Shown here piece after piece: positions 51,046 through 63,659 of a stretch of DNA of 64,000 bases. How positions within the stretch are numbered: the stretch's first letter is position 1; each line of letters starts with the position of its first letter. The stretch is from Pararge aegeria (Eukaryota > Arthropoda > Insecta > Lepidoptera > Nymphalidae). The stretch spans positions 870,501 through 934,500 of the forward strand of contig NC_053190.1 in NCBI RefSeq assembly GCF_905163445.1. Reading direction: 5' to 3'. The position numbers and the translations under genes are program-made. The notes beneath the pieces were generated by a model. It ran no database searches. It was not told the origin of the DNA and was given only the letters and a program-made list of their open reading frames with translations.

Positions 51046-52229
51046 CTCTAAATAAAATAGTAGAAGACATTAAACATAAATGAGTGACGTCATTTTTATT
51101 TGTGTCAGGGTTAAAATCTAAGACAAGTACGCTCCCAAAATACCTCTATTCCAGAACAAACGACTACATCTTAAGTAATTTATAACATTGTTCCTTATTC
51201 AATCGCCTACAAATCCTACTACGCGATGGGAATCCTAACTTTTATGATCTGATAGCGAGCGTGGAACACTACAATTTACACCGAAGCACCCATTATCTTT
51301 TATAGTTCCTCGTTCGATAGCGATTGTGCGGGGAGTTATCGCTTATTCTGGGAAATTATTTTTGATGCTAGACTTCTCGGCTGTGAAAGACTGGTCAGTG
51401 GAAGTGTGAAGCTATGTACTTCCACATCATGTTACGTTACGAGGTCAATGAAATGTTAGATGTAATTAAGGGCACTGATTTTGAAAATACGTCCTAAAAG
51501 ATTTTGGTGTCATCAGATTAGGTACCAGGACTGTCAAAATTAACGTCCCTAAATGCACTTCCGAATGCAGTAAGATTAGAATAGCATCAAGTAATCTGTA
51601 TCTATATGACAGTTGCTAAGAAGTGGCGAACTGTCATCTCCATACAAAATTTACAATAAATACAAAACTGTCTAATTTTGTAGTTTGTATTGGCACACCA
51701 GTTTGCAATTTTAGGAAAAGTAACAAATACACTGTTCGTGGAGTTAGTTTAAACCAAATGCGAAAAAAACGTTGAACGGTAGCATAACCTAAATACAAGT
51801 TTTTAAATGATTTTACTGCCGATCTATTTATAATCTTTTTGGAATACTTTGAGCATCTTGGCGGTGCAAGGATTTTTCTTTTTACTCTACCCTCAAATAG
51901 GACTTTTTTTTTTAAATAAAATCTGTAATTTTTCAATGAAAGAAAAATGTGTTTTACAGTTTTTAACAATACTACATATTTACGGGTGAAATATGGCATA
52001 CAAATTTAGGTATGAAAGTCTTTAAATTTTCAAGATAGGTATAAGGTATATCAACAAAACTTTAAGCTTTGGCAAGTAAATTTCTTCATATCAGCAGACG
52101 AAATTGCTGGCATCTGCTCCCTCCGGCAGTATAGTAGTAGTAGCATAATATGAGGCAATGTACATGAATCCAGATACCGAAGAATATGATTATAATGTCC
52201 CAAGGTGGAATGACGACTTTGTATTGGTA
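51046..52229. other. Anonymous spacer
   Basis: A 121-codon minus-strand frame (51634-51999) is AT-rich, basic and without motifs. One frame of this length is roughly what chance allows over 64 kb of this composition, so it is not called. Confidence 0.35.
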
Positions 52230-52895
52230 TATCCAGCATGAACAGTCCCCAAAGGACCATGATCACCGTGTATCTGAATTTCGACTAAAGCTTAAGTCGC
52301 TCCCTATTCGCCATCGCCGGAATCGCATGTACTTTCGCTTCCCTACTGTGTGTTATTTAACCCAAAAACTCGTTACGAAGGAATTTAAATTTCTTGGAGT
52401 GCAGTCAGATTTACGTTCTTGTCAAACGCTGACTTTGAGCATGCCGTTCCAAAAATCAAAGTTTTATAAGCATTCGTTCACTGTTCAAGCTACTGAACTG
52501 TAGAATATACTTCAAATAAACAAGTGACAGTCAAGGACACGAGACATATTCAAACATACTGTGAAAGCCCATTATTTTGAGCAATAAAGAAGTAATTAGG
52601 TGATTTATTCTTACACATATTTAAGTATCTATGTATGTATGTTATGGTATATTAGTTTTTATTAATATTATAATGTATGTGTGTGATCTGAATAAGTATT
52701 AGTGTGAAATTATTCGTAAGTATATATGTAAAATAATACACCCCACCAATCGGTTTCTCTTGGTTTTCCTAGTCCTAAGGTTGCCTTGTAGAGATCGCTA
52801 CTAAGCGATAAGGCCGCTTTTGTATTCTACTTTTTAAGTTTCCTCTTTTTATGTGCATTTTCTTTTATTGGTGTACAAATAATATATTTGTATAT
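52230..52895 (+). pseudogene. LINE-c ORF2 C-terminus and 3' UTR
   Basis: The frame from 52186 reads LKLKSLPIRHRRNRMYFRF, TLTLSMPFQKSKFYKHSFTV and QATEL, then a TAG where tryptophan of the usual WN.LP motif is expected, then RTRDIFKHTVKAHYFEQ and a stop at about 52585. This order (hydrophobic block, P......Y..SF.....LWN.LP, F...L) is the C-terminal thumb/tail of jockey/CR1-group ORF2. The 3' UTR has CCTAAGGTTGCCTTGTAGAG and ATAAGGCCGCTTTTGTATTC, linking it to the LINE-c 3' ends. One internal stop in WN and another in LQINK* make it dead. Confidence 0.65.
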
Positions 52896-52899
52896 TAAA

Positions 52900-53188
52900 T
52901 TAGGCCGTGATAGCGCAGAATAGGATAGGAGCTCGACTTCACTTTCGGGGTGCGTGCGTGCGTTATTTAAAAAAAAATAAATATCACTAGCTTTAACGGT
53001 GAAGGAAAACACCATGAAGCCTGCATGCCTTAGAATTTTAAATAATGTCCTGAAAGGTGTGTGGTGTCCACCAATCCGCTCTGGGTCAGCGTGGTGGACA
53101 ACGGCCTAACCCTTCGCATTGTAAGAGGACACCCGTGCTCTGTAGTGGACCCGTAATGGGTTGATGTGATGATGATGATGATGATACT
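52900..53188 (+). mobile_element. SINE-2 copy, directly after LINE-c
   Basis: GCCGTGATAGCGCAGAATAG, GCTCGACTTCACTTTCGGGG, B box deleted, AACGGTGAAGGAAAACACCA, GACACCCGTGCTCTGTAGTG and GATGATGATGATGATGATAC. Confidence 0.85.
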
Positions 53189-53769
53189 TAAACAAAAATT
53201 AAGTAATAAAAGGCCAAGCAGAAAGCCGCTAAATATAATCGGCGCAAGACGTTTGGGTATAAAAATCTTTCAAGGAATCATGTAAACGAGTTTACGTACT
53301 TCCGTTGACACGAAGACCCAGAATAAAATTCGAACCCCATCTCGTTCCTAATATATGTAACTACAACTATGAATACATAAGATTTGAGGCAGTCGGCCAT
53401 AAATCCTTTTATATATCACGTACCACACGATGTTATCGAATGCAGGAACATTTGACGTAGTGTTCGGAAGTCACGGCGCCTCAGAACGAGGTGAGAGGAA
53501 ACCGTTATCTGCTTCACTGGGAATTTACCTCGAGTTCTGACTATTTTGTGACTTTTATGTCTAATGGTACGAGAAATGAAATGTTAAACTGTACCATTTT
53601 ATTTCTTTGTGTGGGCATTTCGAAGATTTATATATTTTTTTAACAGATTTCCTGGATATCACTTGAAGTCTTTCAGAAGTTCGACTTTCCATTACCCTTT
53701 AGCCGAGTATGTTCATCGTCCTTTAAGCCTTATCCTGATGTAGTTCCTTTTCAGTATAGTACATGGTAA
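53189..53769. other. Anonymous spacer
   Basis: No gene or repeat recognised. Confidence 0.3.
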
Positions 53770-54075
53770 AGCGGTGATAGCGCATTGGACAGGAGCTTGA
53801 CTTCCCTTTGGGGGGGCTGAGTTCGTATCCCAGCACGCACCTCTAACTCTTCTAAGTTTTAAGTGATTAAAATATCCTTGCTTCAACGGTGAAGGGAAAC
53901 ATCGTGAGGAAACCTGCATGCCTGAGAGTTCTACATAATGTTTTCAAAGGTGTGTGGAGTTCACCTAGGCCGGCTTGGTGGAATACGGTCTTGACCTATC
54001 CTTATTTTGGGAGGACCCGTGACCCGTGCTCTGTAGTGGGAAGGTATAGGGTTGGTGTGATGAAGACGATGATAG
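53770..54075 (+). mobile_element. SINE-2 copy, full length
   Basis: GCGGTGATAGCGCATTGGAC, GAGTTCGTATCCCAGCACGC, CATCGTGAGGAAACCTGCAT, GGTGTGTGGAGTTCACC and GTGATGAAGACGATGAT. Confidence 0.9.
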
Positions 54076-54094
54076 TACAATTGCCTAAAGTTCG

Positions 54095-54310
54095 AGCGTA
54101 AGTGCTAGTCACTTCAGACAGAGGTGACTAGCATGTCTTGGGCATGCCATGTATAATAGGTTACCATTACTCTCCGCGCGGGTCTCTTACGAGGCGGCTT
54201 AAGAGTATAACAAAGAACTGTTAGCAGTATTCCTGTGCTAATACTGCCGTCTATTTCGATCATCAACCAACAGTGGGCAATCCCACCAGTTGGCAAAGGC
54301 CTTTAGTCTT
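54095..54310 (+). repeat. Rep-Q-like copy
   Basis: Starts with a hairpin (GTGCTAGTCACTTCAGACAG then AGGTGACTAGCA), then GTCTCTTACGAGGCGGCTTA and TAGCAGTATTCCTGTGCTAA, matching the 3.6-kb copy. Confidence 0.5.
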
Positions 54311-54879
54311 TAGTCCAGCAATAGCCGGTTAAAGGTTATTGGCGATTGACGATTACACTAATATTGGTTTGTTCACAAGCAAACTAGGTGGTGTTTTATT
54401 TTTTACAACAGACAGCATAGCTACTAAATTACTGATCGAAAACTAGCTGACAAAAAGTGGTCAGTATTAGGAAAAATCTACCTTGTTTTTGCCTTTTGAA
54501 CTACGATAGTTGCGTTAGTAAGCAGATTTGGTTTTCAAAATGTAGGAGATTATTAGTTATTAATGATATTGCCATCTTATTAAAATACTGTCTGTCAAAC
54601 TTACTATTGATGGGCTGGTGAACTACAATTATAATATTATTATAATAATTAGTATTATGATTATGATATAACGTCACTTTAATTTTCATTTCATTATTCA
54701 ATTCATCATACATGCATTCAAATCATTGCAACGTAAAGGAACGGTTCTAATGAATAAAGATTCGAATGCACGGAAATTCGGATTTAAGTTCCGTTTTGGC
54801 GTTGAGCTTAATTTAAATTCAAATATTCTTTTTAAAGACTATTTTGAAGTTTTCATTCATATATTTTCATTAGTGTGAG
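54311..54879. other. Anonymous AT-rich spacer
   Basis: No gene or repeat recognised. Confidence 0.3.
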
Positions 54880-55375
54880 GCGGTGGTTATAATTACATTC
54901 GTTAACTTAAAACTGAAGCTACATTCGTATCTCAAAGTGTTATCTAGAACGAAGTACCTACCGCGCAACAGAAATTCATGCCCAAATTTATATATTATAT
55001 ATAATATTTTTAAATATTTCACAGAAGCAGGCGTTACTTTGCGCAATGCCATGATACATTGCAAATGCAAATATTAATTTATTCAACGGTTATACACCAT
55101 ACGGACGCAATGTTCTACTAACTACGCGCGTTTCGCTCTGACACCAGAGCTTGAAAGATATTGACTTTAGGTAAGACTTTGCAATTGTATATTGTAAGAC
55201 TAATTATATTTTTGAAGATCTGTTTGGTCTGGTTTATAAATAAATAAGCTTATACGTAACTCAATAAGTCGCATAGGCGGTGCAATTTAGAGAACCGATG
55301 GACGCTGGGGTCTCAAGGTGCTTTGCACAGCACCGGGAAACGAAGCATTTGAAGACAAACAACATAAATTCACTT
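54880..55375. repeat. LINE-a scrap, Rep-E and RTE-like scrap
   Basis: 54885-54935 recalls LINE-a 3' UTR (minus). 55020-55235 is Rep-E (GCAGGCGTTACTTTGCGCAA, GCGTTTCGCTCTGACACCAG, GATCTGTTTGGTCTGG). 55268-55375 (GAACCGATGGACGCTGGGGT, CAGCACCGGGAAACGAAGCA) matches the GRWG.KVL..RPRTGKR segment of RTE ORF2. Confidence 0.5.
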
Positions 55376-55563
55376 GGCACTCTTGTTAGTGATAATATCG
55401 TCTGATTCGCTGTCACAACTAGGTTGCAGTACGCACCACAACAGCCATAGCTAGACGGGAGAATTATGAGGCAATGCCCTACGTTAAAAATACCAGAAAG
55501 TAGAATAAATCATTATAATTAAATTGTCTGTTAATTTGGGAAAAAAAAATTGTAGTGATAAGT

Positions 55564-55832
55564 AATAATAAATAATAATAATAAATACACTACGACAATA
55601 CACACATCGCCATCTAGCCCCAAAGTAAGCGTAGTTTGTGTTATGGGTACTGAGATGACTGATGAATATTTTTATGAATAATATACATAAATAATTATAA
55701 TATACATATAAACACCCAGACACTGAAAAACATTCATGCCCATCACACAAACATTTTCCAGTTGTGGGAATCGAACCCACGGCCATGGACTCAGAAAGCA
55801 GGGTCACTGCCTACTGCGCCAGTCGGCTGTCA
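55564..55832 (-). mobile_element. SINE-1, full length and well preserved
   Basis: Plus strand: ACACTACGACAATACACACA, CATCTAGCCCCAAAGTAAGC, GTGGGAATCGAACCCACGGC and CTGCCTACTGCGCCAGTCGG. Both pol III boxes are intact or one base away. Confidence 0.9.
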
Positions 55833-57456
55833 AAAAAGTGTTTAAACTTACTCCCGAACATACCATAATATTATAATAATTCTTTGTTCTGTGGCGGCAT
55901 TTAAAGCACCTGTGATGCAGAGGGGATTCCCCGTAACATAGATTGCAATATGAGCTATATTGCAGTCTGGTATCACTGATCTAGAGGTTAGCCATATTCA
56001 TGGTGATTGATTTTGGACCCCTTTCGTCGAGGGCAGATTGCAATTATCATAATTTTTTTACTTCCGCCCTACCTGTAATCAATGCTGCCGGGAGGGCAAA
56101 TACGACTCTAGCTACAACTTGAACCGTATTGAATCCGCTGACGCAATAACTAAGCCATTACGGCTGACTATTTGATTTATAACAAGTACGTAAAGTACTA
56201 GAGTGACTCTTTAACTTAAACGTTGACATACGGACTTGTTAAAGCGCTTGTGCAATGCATCCGATCTAAATCCGACAAAAATGGATTGTAAAAAACCGGA
56301 ATAAACCTTTGATTTCAAAAAACGGAACTGGATTAAGGATCACGCTACACAACTGCTTATTAACAGAAATTCTGGTACTTAATTTAATTGGGAGCGATTT
56401 CTATCGCCCCCACTAATTAAAATCATAACCTAATTGCCAAAGGTATTGAATAGGTAACTAGGTGTCATTAGAATTAAGACTGAATACTTTACTTACGGCG
56501 TTATAATTCATAGTTATTCAAAGATATATTTTTATCGTTTATTTTTGAACCAAAGAGTAAAATTAAAAAGTTTATCTCAACCGTCGTACACAGCTTGCCA
56601 TAGCTTCAAGCATAAAGCACATACGTTTTAACACAGCCTGCATTAAATAAGTTATTTATTTTAATATTATAATTGTTTTATTTTTATTATTAAAGTACGA
56701 TATGATACGAGTAGTATGATCCTTAATAACAATAATTTGCCCCTACCGGGGATTGAACCTCTCAGTGACCATAACACTTACCGCTTTGCCAGAGAGATCT
56801 TCATCTTTGCTTTAATTCACTCATCCAAAGCGCATTTTCTTGAATACAGGTCGGACGTAGTGCCCAAGTGCTCAAAGTGACATTTAACATTGAATACACT
56901 CTTCGGGCGTGAGAGGAATCTATTTAAATGTTTTCTTATACTTCTATTGCATTTGCAAAGGAAAAAGCAATTTCTTTTATTGAGTCAAAAGATCCAATTT
57001 TTAAGTTCTGTGCATTTTCTGACTGTTAAATGAACCTTATTTTGGAGACTGATTTGGAGCAAACAAATAAATAGGAATAATTAGGATTACTTAGCATGCG
57101 CTGTACGTACGTCCTCTTCATACGTTTTTCTTTTAACGGGCTGTATCTCCTCAACTTGAATAGATAGAGAGTTAAAAATGTAACAAGAAAATAATAAAAA
57201 ATATATGGCAAACAAAATGGCCAACCATCAATTTGAAATAAAATTATTTGCCGGAAACGTATATAGTGTCCCACATAGTGAGAACCATTCTGTTTTGAGT
57301 GTTTTATTTTATTCAGTAAGTAATGGTTTCTTGAAATAACTTTGTGTTATGTATATCATGATAACCGAGTTTGATAGGCGAAAAGCACCAATAATAAATG
57401 AATTTAATAATGAAATGAAATGTATACTAAACCAATTGATTGTTTTAAGTGAAAAT
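55833..57456. other. Long spacer with a tRNA-like head
   Basis: 56738-56802 (minus) is a SINE-3-like head: GATCTCTCTGGCAAAGCGGT and GAGGTTCAATCCCCGGTAGG. 57115-57180 resembles Rep-M (ACGGGCTGTATCTCCTCAAC). The rest is anonymous. Confidence 0.45.
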
Positions 57457-57895
57457 TTTTAACCGACTTCAAAAAGGAGGAGGTTCCCAATTTGTTGGAA
57501 TATTTTTTTTATATATGCATGTTACCCGATTACTTGAAGACGCCTGAACCGATTTGAAAAAGTCTTTTTTTGTTTCAAAGGGCATACTTTTCAGGGGGTT
57601 CCATTAAAATTTTATCGAAATCAGTTGAGCTGTTTTTTAAAAATCAACAATATCAAAGTTCATTATTTAGCGTACGCTGAGAAAAGTATCGATGATACAT
57701 AACAAATATGTACTACATGATTAAAGTAGTAATTTTTACCCACAAAAAAGTCCGCGAGGGTATATATTTTACAATCATATTTAGGTCACAATAGTTGCTT
57801 TAGTTTGTGTTCTAAAATATAATTAGATTTTTGCGTTTTAGTCCCGGTTTTTTTTATTTCAAAATAATTTTTTTAGTCGGTTCTTTTTTGTCAAA
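57457..57895 (+). repeat. Rep-L, complete-looking element
   Basis: Starts TTTTTAACCGACTTCAAAAA with GGAGGAGGTTCCCAATTTG and ends TTTTTTTAGTCGGTTCTTTT. AACCGACT and AGTCGGTT are inverted, so it is a terminal-inverted-repeat element of about 440 bp without an ORF. I know the type from many lepidopteran genomes. Confidence 0.6.
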
Positions 57896-58284
57896 AAGTT
57901 AGTTACAGCATTGATATGTTTAATCAAATCGCCTCGATTCATCCAGTTTTCTTAAGCTATTTTCTTAAGCCGGTGGTTGCAAACTCTGTTCCGTTTCCTG
58001 AATATAATGTATTCAAATAGATTCCAAGGTAAGGTCTTTAAAGAGCACTCGGCCGCCGTAACTCGTGTAATAATGAAATATTCAATGTTGAGTTGAAGGG
58101 GGGGTCTTAAGCTCTTAAGCCGTGGGATATTACCTCAATAGTTGTTAGTGGTGTACTAAAAGGCTTGTTTAACAATTCAAATTGTTCCGTGCTTTTCTAC
58201 TTTTAATGACAGATAAAGTTTAGTTGAATAGCAGTTGAGCTTTTTGTGACAGACCTCCTTTTTTTTTTTTTTCTAAATATATAG
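57896..58284. other. Anonymous spacer
   Basis: No gene or repeat recognised. Confidence 0.3.
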
Positions 58285-58543
58285 AGACTGCAATCACACC
58301 TAATGGTCAGTGATGATGCAGCCTAAGATGAAGCGCGCTTGCCTAGAAGATGCCGATTCACTCTTGATTTGAAGCAAATTACCTCGTTCGGGGATGTACT
58401 GCTCTTTGTAGTTTGTCAATTATAACTATAGAAAAAACCCAAAAGTTAAACACCCAGCATGTTTGTGCCATCTTCTTACAACGTTTCATTGGGAACCCTC
58501 GTAGCTTTAGTTTTAAGATTAAGAATACAATATTGTATTCTTA
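58285..58543. repeat. Rep-G fragment, LINE-a scrap and a perfect palindrome
   Basis: 58288-58395 is Rep-G (AGTGATGATGCAGCCTAAGA, GCGCGCTTGCCTAGAAGATG). 58488-58516 is LINE-a 3' UTR (GGGAACCCTCGTAGCTTTAG). TAAGAATACAAT followed by its complement forms a perfect 24-bp palindrome at 58520-58543. Confidence 0.55.
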
Positions 58544-58913
58544 TACCATTACCTGCCTACTGCATGGCACGGGTCTCCAATACATGAGGGCTGTTTAGGC
58601 CATAGCCCACCACGCTGGCCCAGTGCGGATTGGTGGACTCCACCCGCTTTTGATAACGTTGTATAGATCTCTCAGGCATGCAAGTTTCATCAGGATGTTT
58701 TTTAGTGAGCGATATTTCAATTGCATAATTCTATTGGATAGAGGCATGCGTTACTTTGTGGAATTCCATTATATATTATAAAAATTAGGCTTAATTTGCT
58801 ACCCTCCGAGAACTTTACAATGAATAATTGATTTAACTAACTGTAATACGTTAACAGTTTACCTCGCTACCATCTCGATTGCGTCAACTTACCACCAGAT
58901 ATAAAAAAATATA
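58544..58913. mobile_element. SINE-2 (-), Rep-E piece and SINE-3 tail in a row
   Basis: 58544-58730: CCATTACCTGCCTACTGCAT, CCACGCTGGCCCAGTGCGGA. 58731-58850: GAGGCATGCGTTACTTTGTG. 58856-58913: ACCTCGCTACCATCTCGATT, ACCACCAGATATAAAAAAAT. Confidence 0.65.
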
Positions 58914-59492
58914 AGGATAGCACTACTAGATTAGCGTTCAATATTCAATCTATTCGTTATCTACGTATAACTTAGCAACGTTGTTGTTGTTGAAAGAAAT
59001 ATCCATACAATTTTTAACAAATGCAACTTAGATTAGATCCGAAGATTACAGATAAATTGCAATCTAAAGACTTCAGGTTAGATTGCGCTATTGGAATAGG
59101 ATTTTTCTGATTTCTGAATAATAAGGACAAGATTAATTGTTAAGGGTCGTAGAAACAAAACAGTCCACTCAGAATTTCTACATAACAAGCGACATAAAAT
59201 GTACCTTTTTTGTCACATTCGTTTGTTTCGACGGGGGCCCCGGGAGCCCACTGGGGAGGGTTCCCAAGGCCATCGGGTCGGCATGCGGTTTAAAATACCT
59301 TGTTTTAATGACATACAATTTTGAAAGGTAACTCTTTGCTATGTCGCGCTACATATTCGGGTTTTCGAGAGAAGGTTTATATATAAAAAACTTCCTATAC
59401 GCTTCGTATAAGAAGTTTTTTCTTTTTTCTTCTTCCGCTACAAGTTAGCCCATGACTGGTAAGTGATGATGCAGTCTAAGATCGTGTAGTTT
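58914..59492. other. Spacer with GC block, hairpin and SINE-3 tail
   Basis: 59233-59290 is a GC-rich block (GGGGGCCCCGGGAGCCCACT). 59385-59421 is a 16-bp hairpin with one mismatch (AAAAAACTTCCTATAC). 59430-59492 is a SINE-3 3' end on the minus strand (CGCTACAAGTTAGCCCATGA). Confidence 0.5.
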
Positions 59493-60116
59493 CCGATATT
59501 TAAAAATAATAATTTGTATTGGTCGTAAGTATATGTCATATACTCCACGCTTCTTGACTTATACGCCAGCTAGTGGCAAATATCAATATCAATTAGGTTT
59601 ATGTATTTCCAATGTTCTCAAACGGATCAATTGTGAATAGCAAAAGGAATAAAAATTCAACAGTTTAAATGAAAATTATATATATATTTTGAATTGAAAA
59701 GTTTTGAAAAGTTTTTTAATATATATTTGTTTATTTTTTTCTTTTTAGTAAATAAATTAATAATATATTTTCTGACGATTGCGATATTCTATAATTAATG
59801 ACGAGGTTATATTGGCATGTGCTGATCTAACCTTAAATTTTATGCTCATAATATAAATATTTATAAAATGTGGAAGTGAATATTAAATGAAATGGCGGAG
59901 TCCCAGGGACATTTTACTCTTTCATCAATAAATAATAATAAAAGTTTTACTTCAATCGCGCGTAAAGGTTATTTCGCACACACTTTTTTAAGCATGCTGA
60001 GGTAGCCTCTAAGTCGGTTTACATCATAATATTATTTTATTATTATTTAGCTCGCATAAGTATATTTAAGTTATGTAAGAGTTTTTATTTATTTTTTTGT
60101 AACCTGTTATTGAATA
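59493..60116. other. Anonymous AT-rich spacer
   Basis: No gene or repeat recognised. Confidence 0.3.
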
Positions 60117-60552
60117 AAAAAAAAGATCGTAGCAGGCTAACATGTTAGGGGTATGGCAGTTATATTAAACCCAAAACCCCATTAGGTTTGTACTTGACAT
60201 CGTACCGGAACGCAAAATCGCTTAGCGGCACTTTACATCGGGTGGTAACTTGTCATGGCAGATGAAACTTCCGACCAGTCAAAATCTTAGTAGTAGAGTT
60301 TTTAGTAACAGCACTCTTCAGGGAAAGTACTACCGCCAGGATAATTTCTGCCGCTAAGCAGCATTGCAGTATTCCGGTCTTAGGGGTGTTATTACAGGCA
60401 CTTGAGTTTGATAGACACAGGGCGGCATTTTGTAGGACGCATTCCTTTTTCATGCCCCGCGAAGTTTTGCTCTGTGTATAGGCGATGGTATTCCACTTAT
60501 CAGGTCGGCCATCTGCTTGGTCCGTCAATTGTAACTATAAAAAAAAAAGCAT
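60117..60552. repeat. SINE-3 body (-) joined to Rep-P (+)
   Basis: 60125-60285: GGCTAACATGTTAGGGGTAT, CATCGTACCGGAACGC, TTAGCGGCACTTTAC. 60288-60552: TGCCGCTAAGCAGCATTGCA, AGTTTTGCTCTGTGTATAGG and CATCTGCTTGGTCCGTCAAT with a poly-A end. Confidence 0.7.
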
Positions 60553-61861
60553 TGCAAGCTCGCACTCTAGGATTGTATCCGAGTAAAAAACACTATAAAG
60601 CCAGAAATTATGATTATTCCCGAATTGTATAATTTTAAACCTTCCATTAAAAAGACCACAGCCTCACCAATGTGGGTAAATACTAGTTCTAGTCGTAATA
60701 GTAGGTAGTAGAAGTAGCAGTAGAAATTGTAGTAGAAGATATTTATCTTCGTATTAATATGTTACATTCACAATAATTATGTCTGGAACCACTAAATCCA
60801 ATGTTTAAGTTTAGCGCTTTGCGGCTTAATCCCAAGAATATATAGGCAATAGAAAAAGAACAGACGGAACCCTAAGGAAAAGACATATTACTCAGTATAG
60901 CGAAGCTAGTCTGGCGAGTTTATGTATCTATACTATGTATGGCTATGTAAAAAAAAAATTAGAAAATATTTATTAGAAAAACTCAGTACAATAAGCCTTT
61001 GGAATCCTGGCCCCTAAACTAGGAAATCCCGTATCTTAGGGGCCAGTGCTTTCCCAAACATTGATTCAATCATTGAGATAACTTATAGTGCACTTTAACA
61101 AAGGAAACTTTCAAAGGTGTGTTGAGTTCTCTAACGGTTAAGTAAGAAAAGCATGCTGACTGAAACGCGTGTGTATGTGTGTGTGTGTGTTAATGTGATT
61201 GTGTGGTTATGTGTATGCGTGTGTGTGTTTATGTTTGTGTATTATGGTCTGTGAATCTGTACGTGAATGTTGTGAGTATACTAGGTAATGCAATGAATGT
61301 TTCTAATTGCAGTCAAAAATGTGCAAAAGTATGAATTTCGCTGATGCTCATCATCATCGTCATTATATCGAACTTTTACCGGATTACTACATCTGTTGGT
61401 GTTGGTGGGAATAAGGCGTTTAGAGAGCTGTAATATTTTAAAGAAAGTGGACTGTATTGATAGGCAAAAAGAAAGATGCATATAGATTAGGAAAACCACG
61501 TGAAGGACAATTAATCTGGAAAAGGAATTAACTCACGGTACCCCTTCTTGAATCCAGCGTGTCACTTATTTCATTTACACACAATTAATTCACCATCACA
61601 ATGAGGCGTTATGCGAAACGATAATAATTTATATAAATTTTTGTAACTTATGCGGCCATGTTTTTTGTTTTCGCGATTAGTACGTGCGCGCACGACGGTA
61701 GACGGGGGTCGACTTTTTGTTCATACATTTGCGAACCCCAAAGTACGGGTGGGAAGGAAATGAAGATAGGAGTTTTAATGAGAGAGAAAGTTGATTTTGA
61801 AGAATTTTGATTGCCATATTAAAATTGTGTTTCCTATTATGTACCAGTAGTGAGCAGTGCT
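60553..61861. other. Spacer with a TG-rich microsatellite
   Basis: 61165-61240 is a worn (TG)n run. 61007-61045 has an inverted pair (CTGGCCCCTAA / TTAGGGGCCAG). 61109-61140 is a SINE-2 scrap. No gene seen. Confidence 0.45.
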
Positions 61862-62275
61862 CCACCCACAATGAGAAAGGTTTAGGCCGTAGTCCGCCAC
61901 GCTGACTTTCAATTTCAATTGAATTTCAAGTAACTTACAAAATAAAATGCAATTCAGGCAGCATATTTATCACAAATAAGGTGACATTATGTCCACATCT
62001 ATCCTTCACCATACCGAAAATCATTTTAACCAATTGACGTCCACTTTGACGTTTGACGACAATTGCTGGACATAAGTTTTTGTAGCGAGTTACAGAATAT
62101 AGGATCCTGGGCCGCTCGTTTCCAGCGGCTCCCAACGACTCGCTTGATGTCGTCTGACCATCTCGTTGAAACCCCACCATTCTGGACACGCCGTTACCAT
62201 AACCGCTGCCAAAGCCAGGTATAGTGGGGCTGCCGGGGACTAGGAGCTGCGGCTTCCTTGTCTTTATACACAAAA
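61862..62275 (-). pseudogene. SINE-2 scrap and RTE-like LINE C-terminal remnant
   Basis: 61862-61905 is SINE-2 (CCCACAATGAGAAAGGTTTA). 62025-62275 carries CAATTGCTGGACATAAGTTT, GCGGCTCCCAACGACTCGCT and TGATGTCGTCTGACCATCTC, the complement of the RW.DDI.R.AG..W end of RTE ORF2. Confidence 0.55.
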
Positions 62276-62401
62276 CTGCTCGATAACGTCTAAGCAGGCG
62301 GGTTGGTCATCGCAGGGTTAGACTGATCGCACCGACGTCACTACTGCCTGAAACCGGTATGTGCCATCCGCTATGTGGTTCAGTCTAGCCAATTGGAACT
62401 G

Positions 62402-62582
62402 TTATGAAAATTAAGCTTAATTTGCTATACACCGCGAAAAGCGGGAATCTGTATGGTGTAACTTATAATTTCTTCAATCCTTATACTCCACACCAAACAG
62501 ATCTTCGGCAATGTACCCTCTACGCACGTTTCACTCTGAAACCCGAGCATCCTCAGGAGATGTTGACTTTACAATGAATATG
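62402..62582 (-). repeat. Rep-E copy, well preserved
   Basis: Plus strand: TATGAAAATTAAGCTTAATT, TATACTCCACACCAAACAGA, CTCTACGCACGTTTCACTCT, GAGCATCCTCAGGAGATGTT and GACTTTACAATGAATA. It is the uninterrupted reference for the split copy at 43.9 kb. Confidence 0.7.
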
Positions 62583-63282
62583 TATACCGCCACTTCCGTC
62601 CGTTGCCAAAGACTTGTCGGTTAGACTGCAGGGTGCACACTGGGGAGGCGAGGTTGGCAATTTGGGCGGTTGACTGGTACTAGCCTCACCCTTATACCAC
62701 GAGAATACTTAATAAATGTTATATTGTCCTTAAGCGTGAGCATAGCAATAACAATAATTATAAGCTAAGAAAATTAGCATTCATTACAATAGTTTACCCA
62801 TCTCGCAACACCGTAATTTGATTAGACACATTTAATTTATTGGAGCAATATATTCCGTCTATCATTTCATTTAGTCAATGAAGTATAAAAGTTTATTATA
62901 TTTGCTCGACCAAGCGTGGACACTTCGAAAATTGGATTTAGATGTTATTATATTACGAGTACTTTGTAAGAGTTTAAACGTCTTTGCTTTATTGAGTGGA
63001 ATGGCTAAACGGCTTAGGTTACGTTCTCGAGTATTAAGAGTTTATTATTTTAGGAAGGACGGTAACTTGCCACGGCTACGTATATTTCATTAATAGTCTA
63101 TGATAATCCACTAGTAGACTAAAAGCCTCTCCCGACGGGAGGGTTAAAGAATAAACTTTCATAATAAGTTTCATTTGAGAGTTTACAGAAAGAGTTATTA
63201 GTTTGTGAGTTGCGGTTTTAAAATAACTAGCGGTCACCCAGTGGCCGAAATTCGAACATAATTCATTTAATTTATAAGTCGG
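62583..63282. other. Anonymous spacer
   Basis: A 71-codon plus-strand frame (62878-63093) has no motif, splice signals or repeat match. Not called. Confidence 0.3.
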
Positions 63283-63372
63283 GGACGGTGATTGCCCGGT
63301 GGTAGGAGCTCGACTTCACTTTCAAGTGGCCGAGTTCGAATCTCAGCACGAACCTCCAACTGTACGAGTAAG
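63283..63372 (+). mobile_element. SINE-2 head fragment
   Basis: ACGGTGATTGCCCGGTGGTA (A box), GAGTTCGAATCTCAGCACGA (B box) and CCTCCAACTG. The copy stops soon after. Confidence 0.75.
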
Positions 63373-63659
63373 TGTGGAAAATTTCATACTCTTCCGTCCG
63401 CGCAATTTTCGTAAAAAGGGGGTACAAAACATCTGAGTAAACAACGGAGTGTTGTAATTTTATTCAATTTGTTTGTCTGTATTATTAAAGCGCTAATTTA
63501 ACATCCAATATTATGAAATTGTAAGTTTTAACAGTTTATTACTAATGCAGTTTTCACGGCTTATTTTATTAAAGTACAACTGTACTTTGCAATTGATACA
63601 TTTCTCAAAAACAAGATTGCTTAGAAATAATGATGTAAAAATGATGATCTTAGAGTAAC

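Noticed and set aside
51634..51999. A 121-codon minus-strand frame
   Set aside because: No motif, no splice signals, AT-driven K/F/L composition. One such frame is roughly expected by chance in 64 kb.
59385..59421. A bacterial-type hairpin plus T-run terminator
   Set aside because: The context is a eukaryotic repeat region with no gene upstream.
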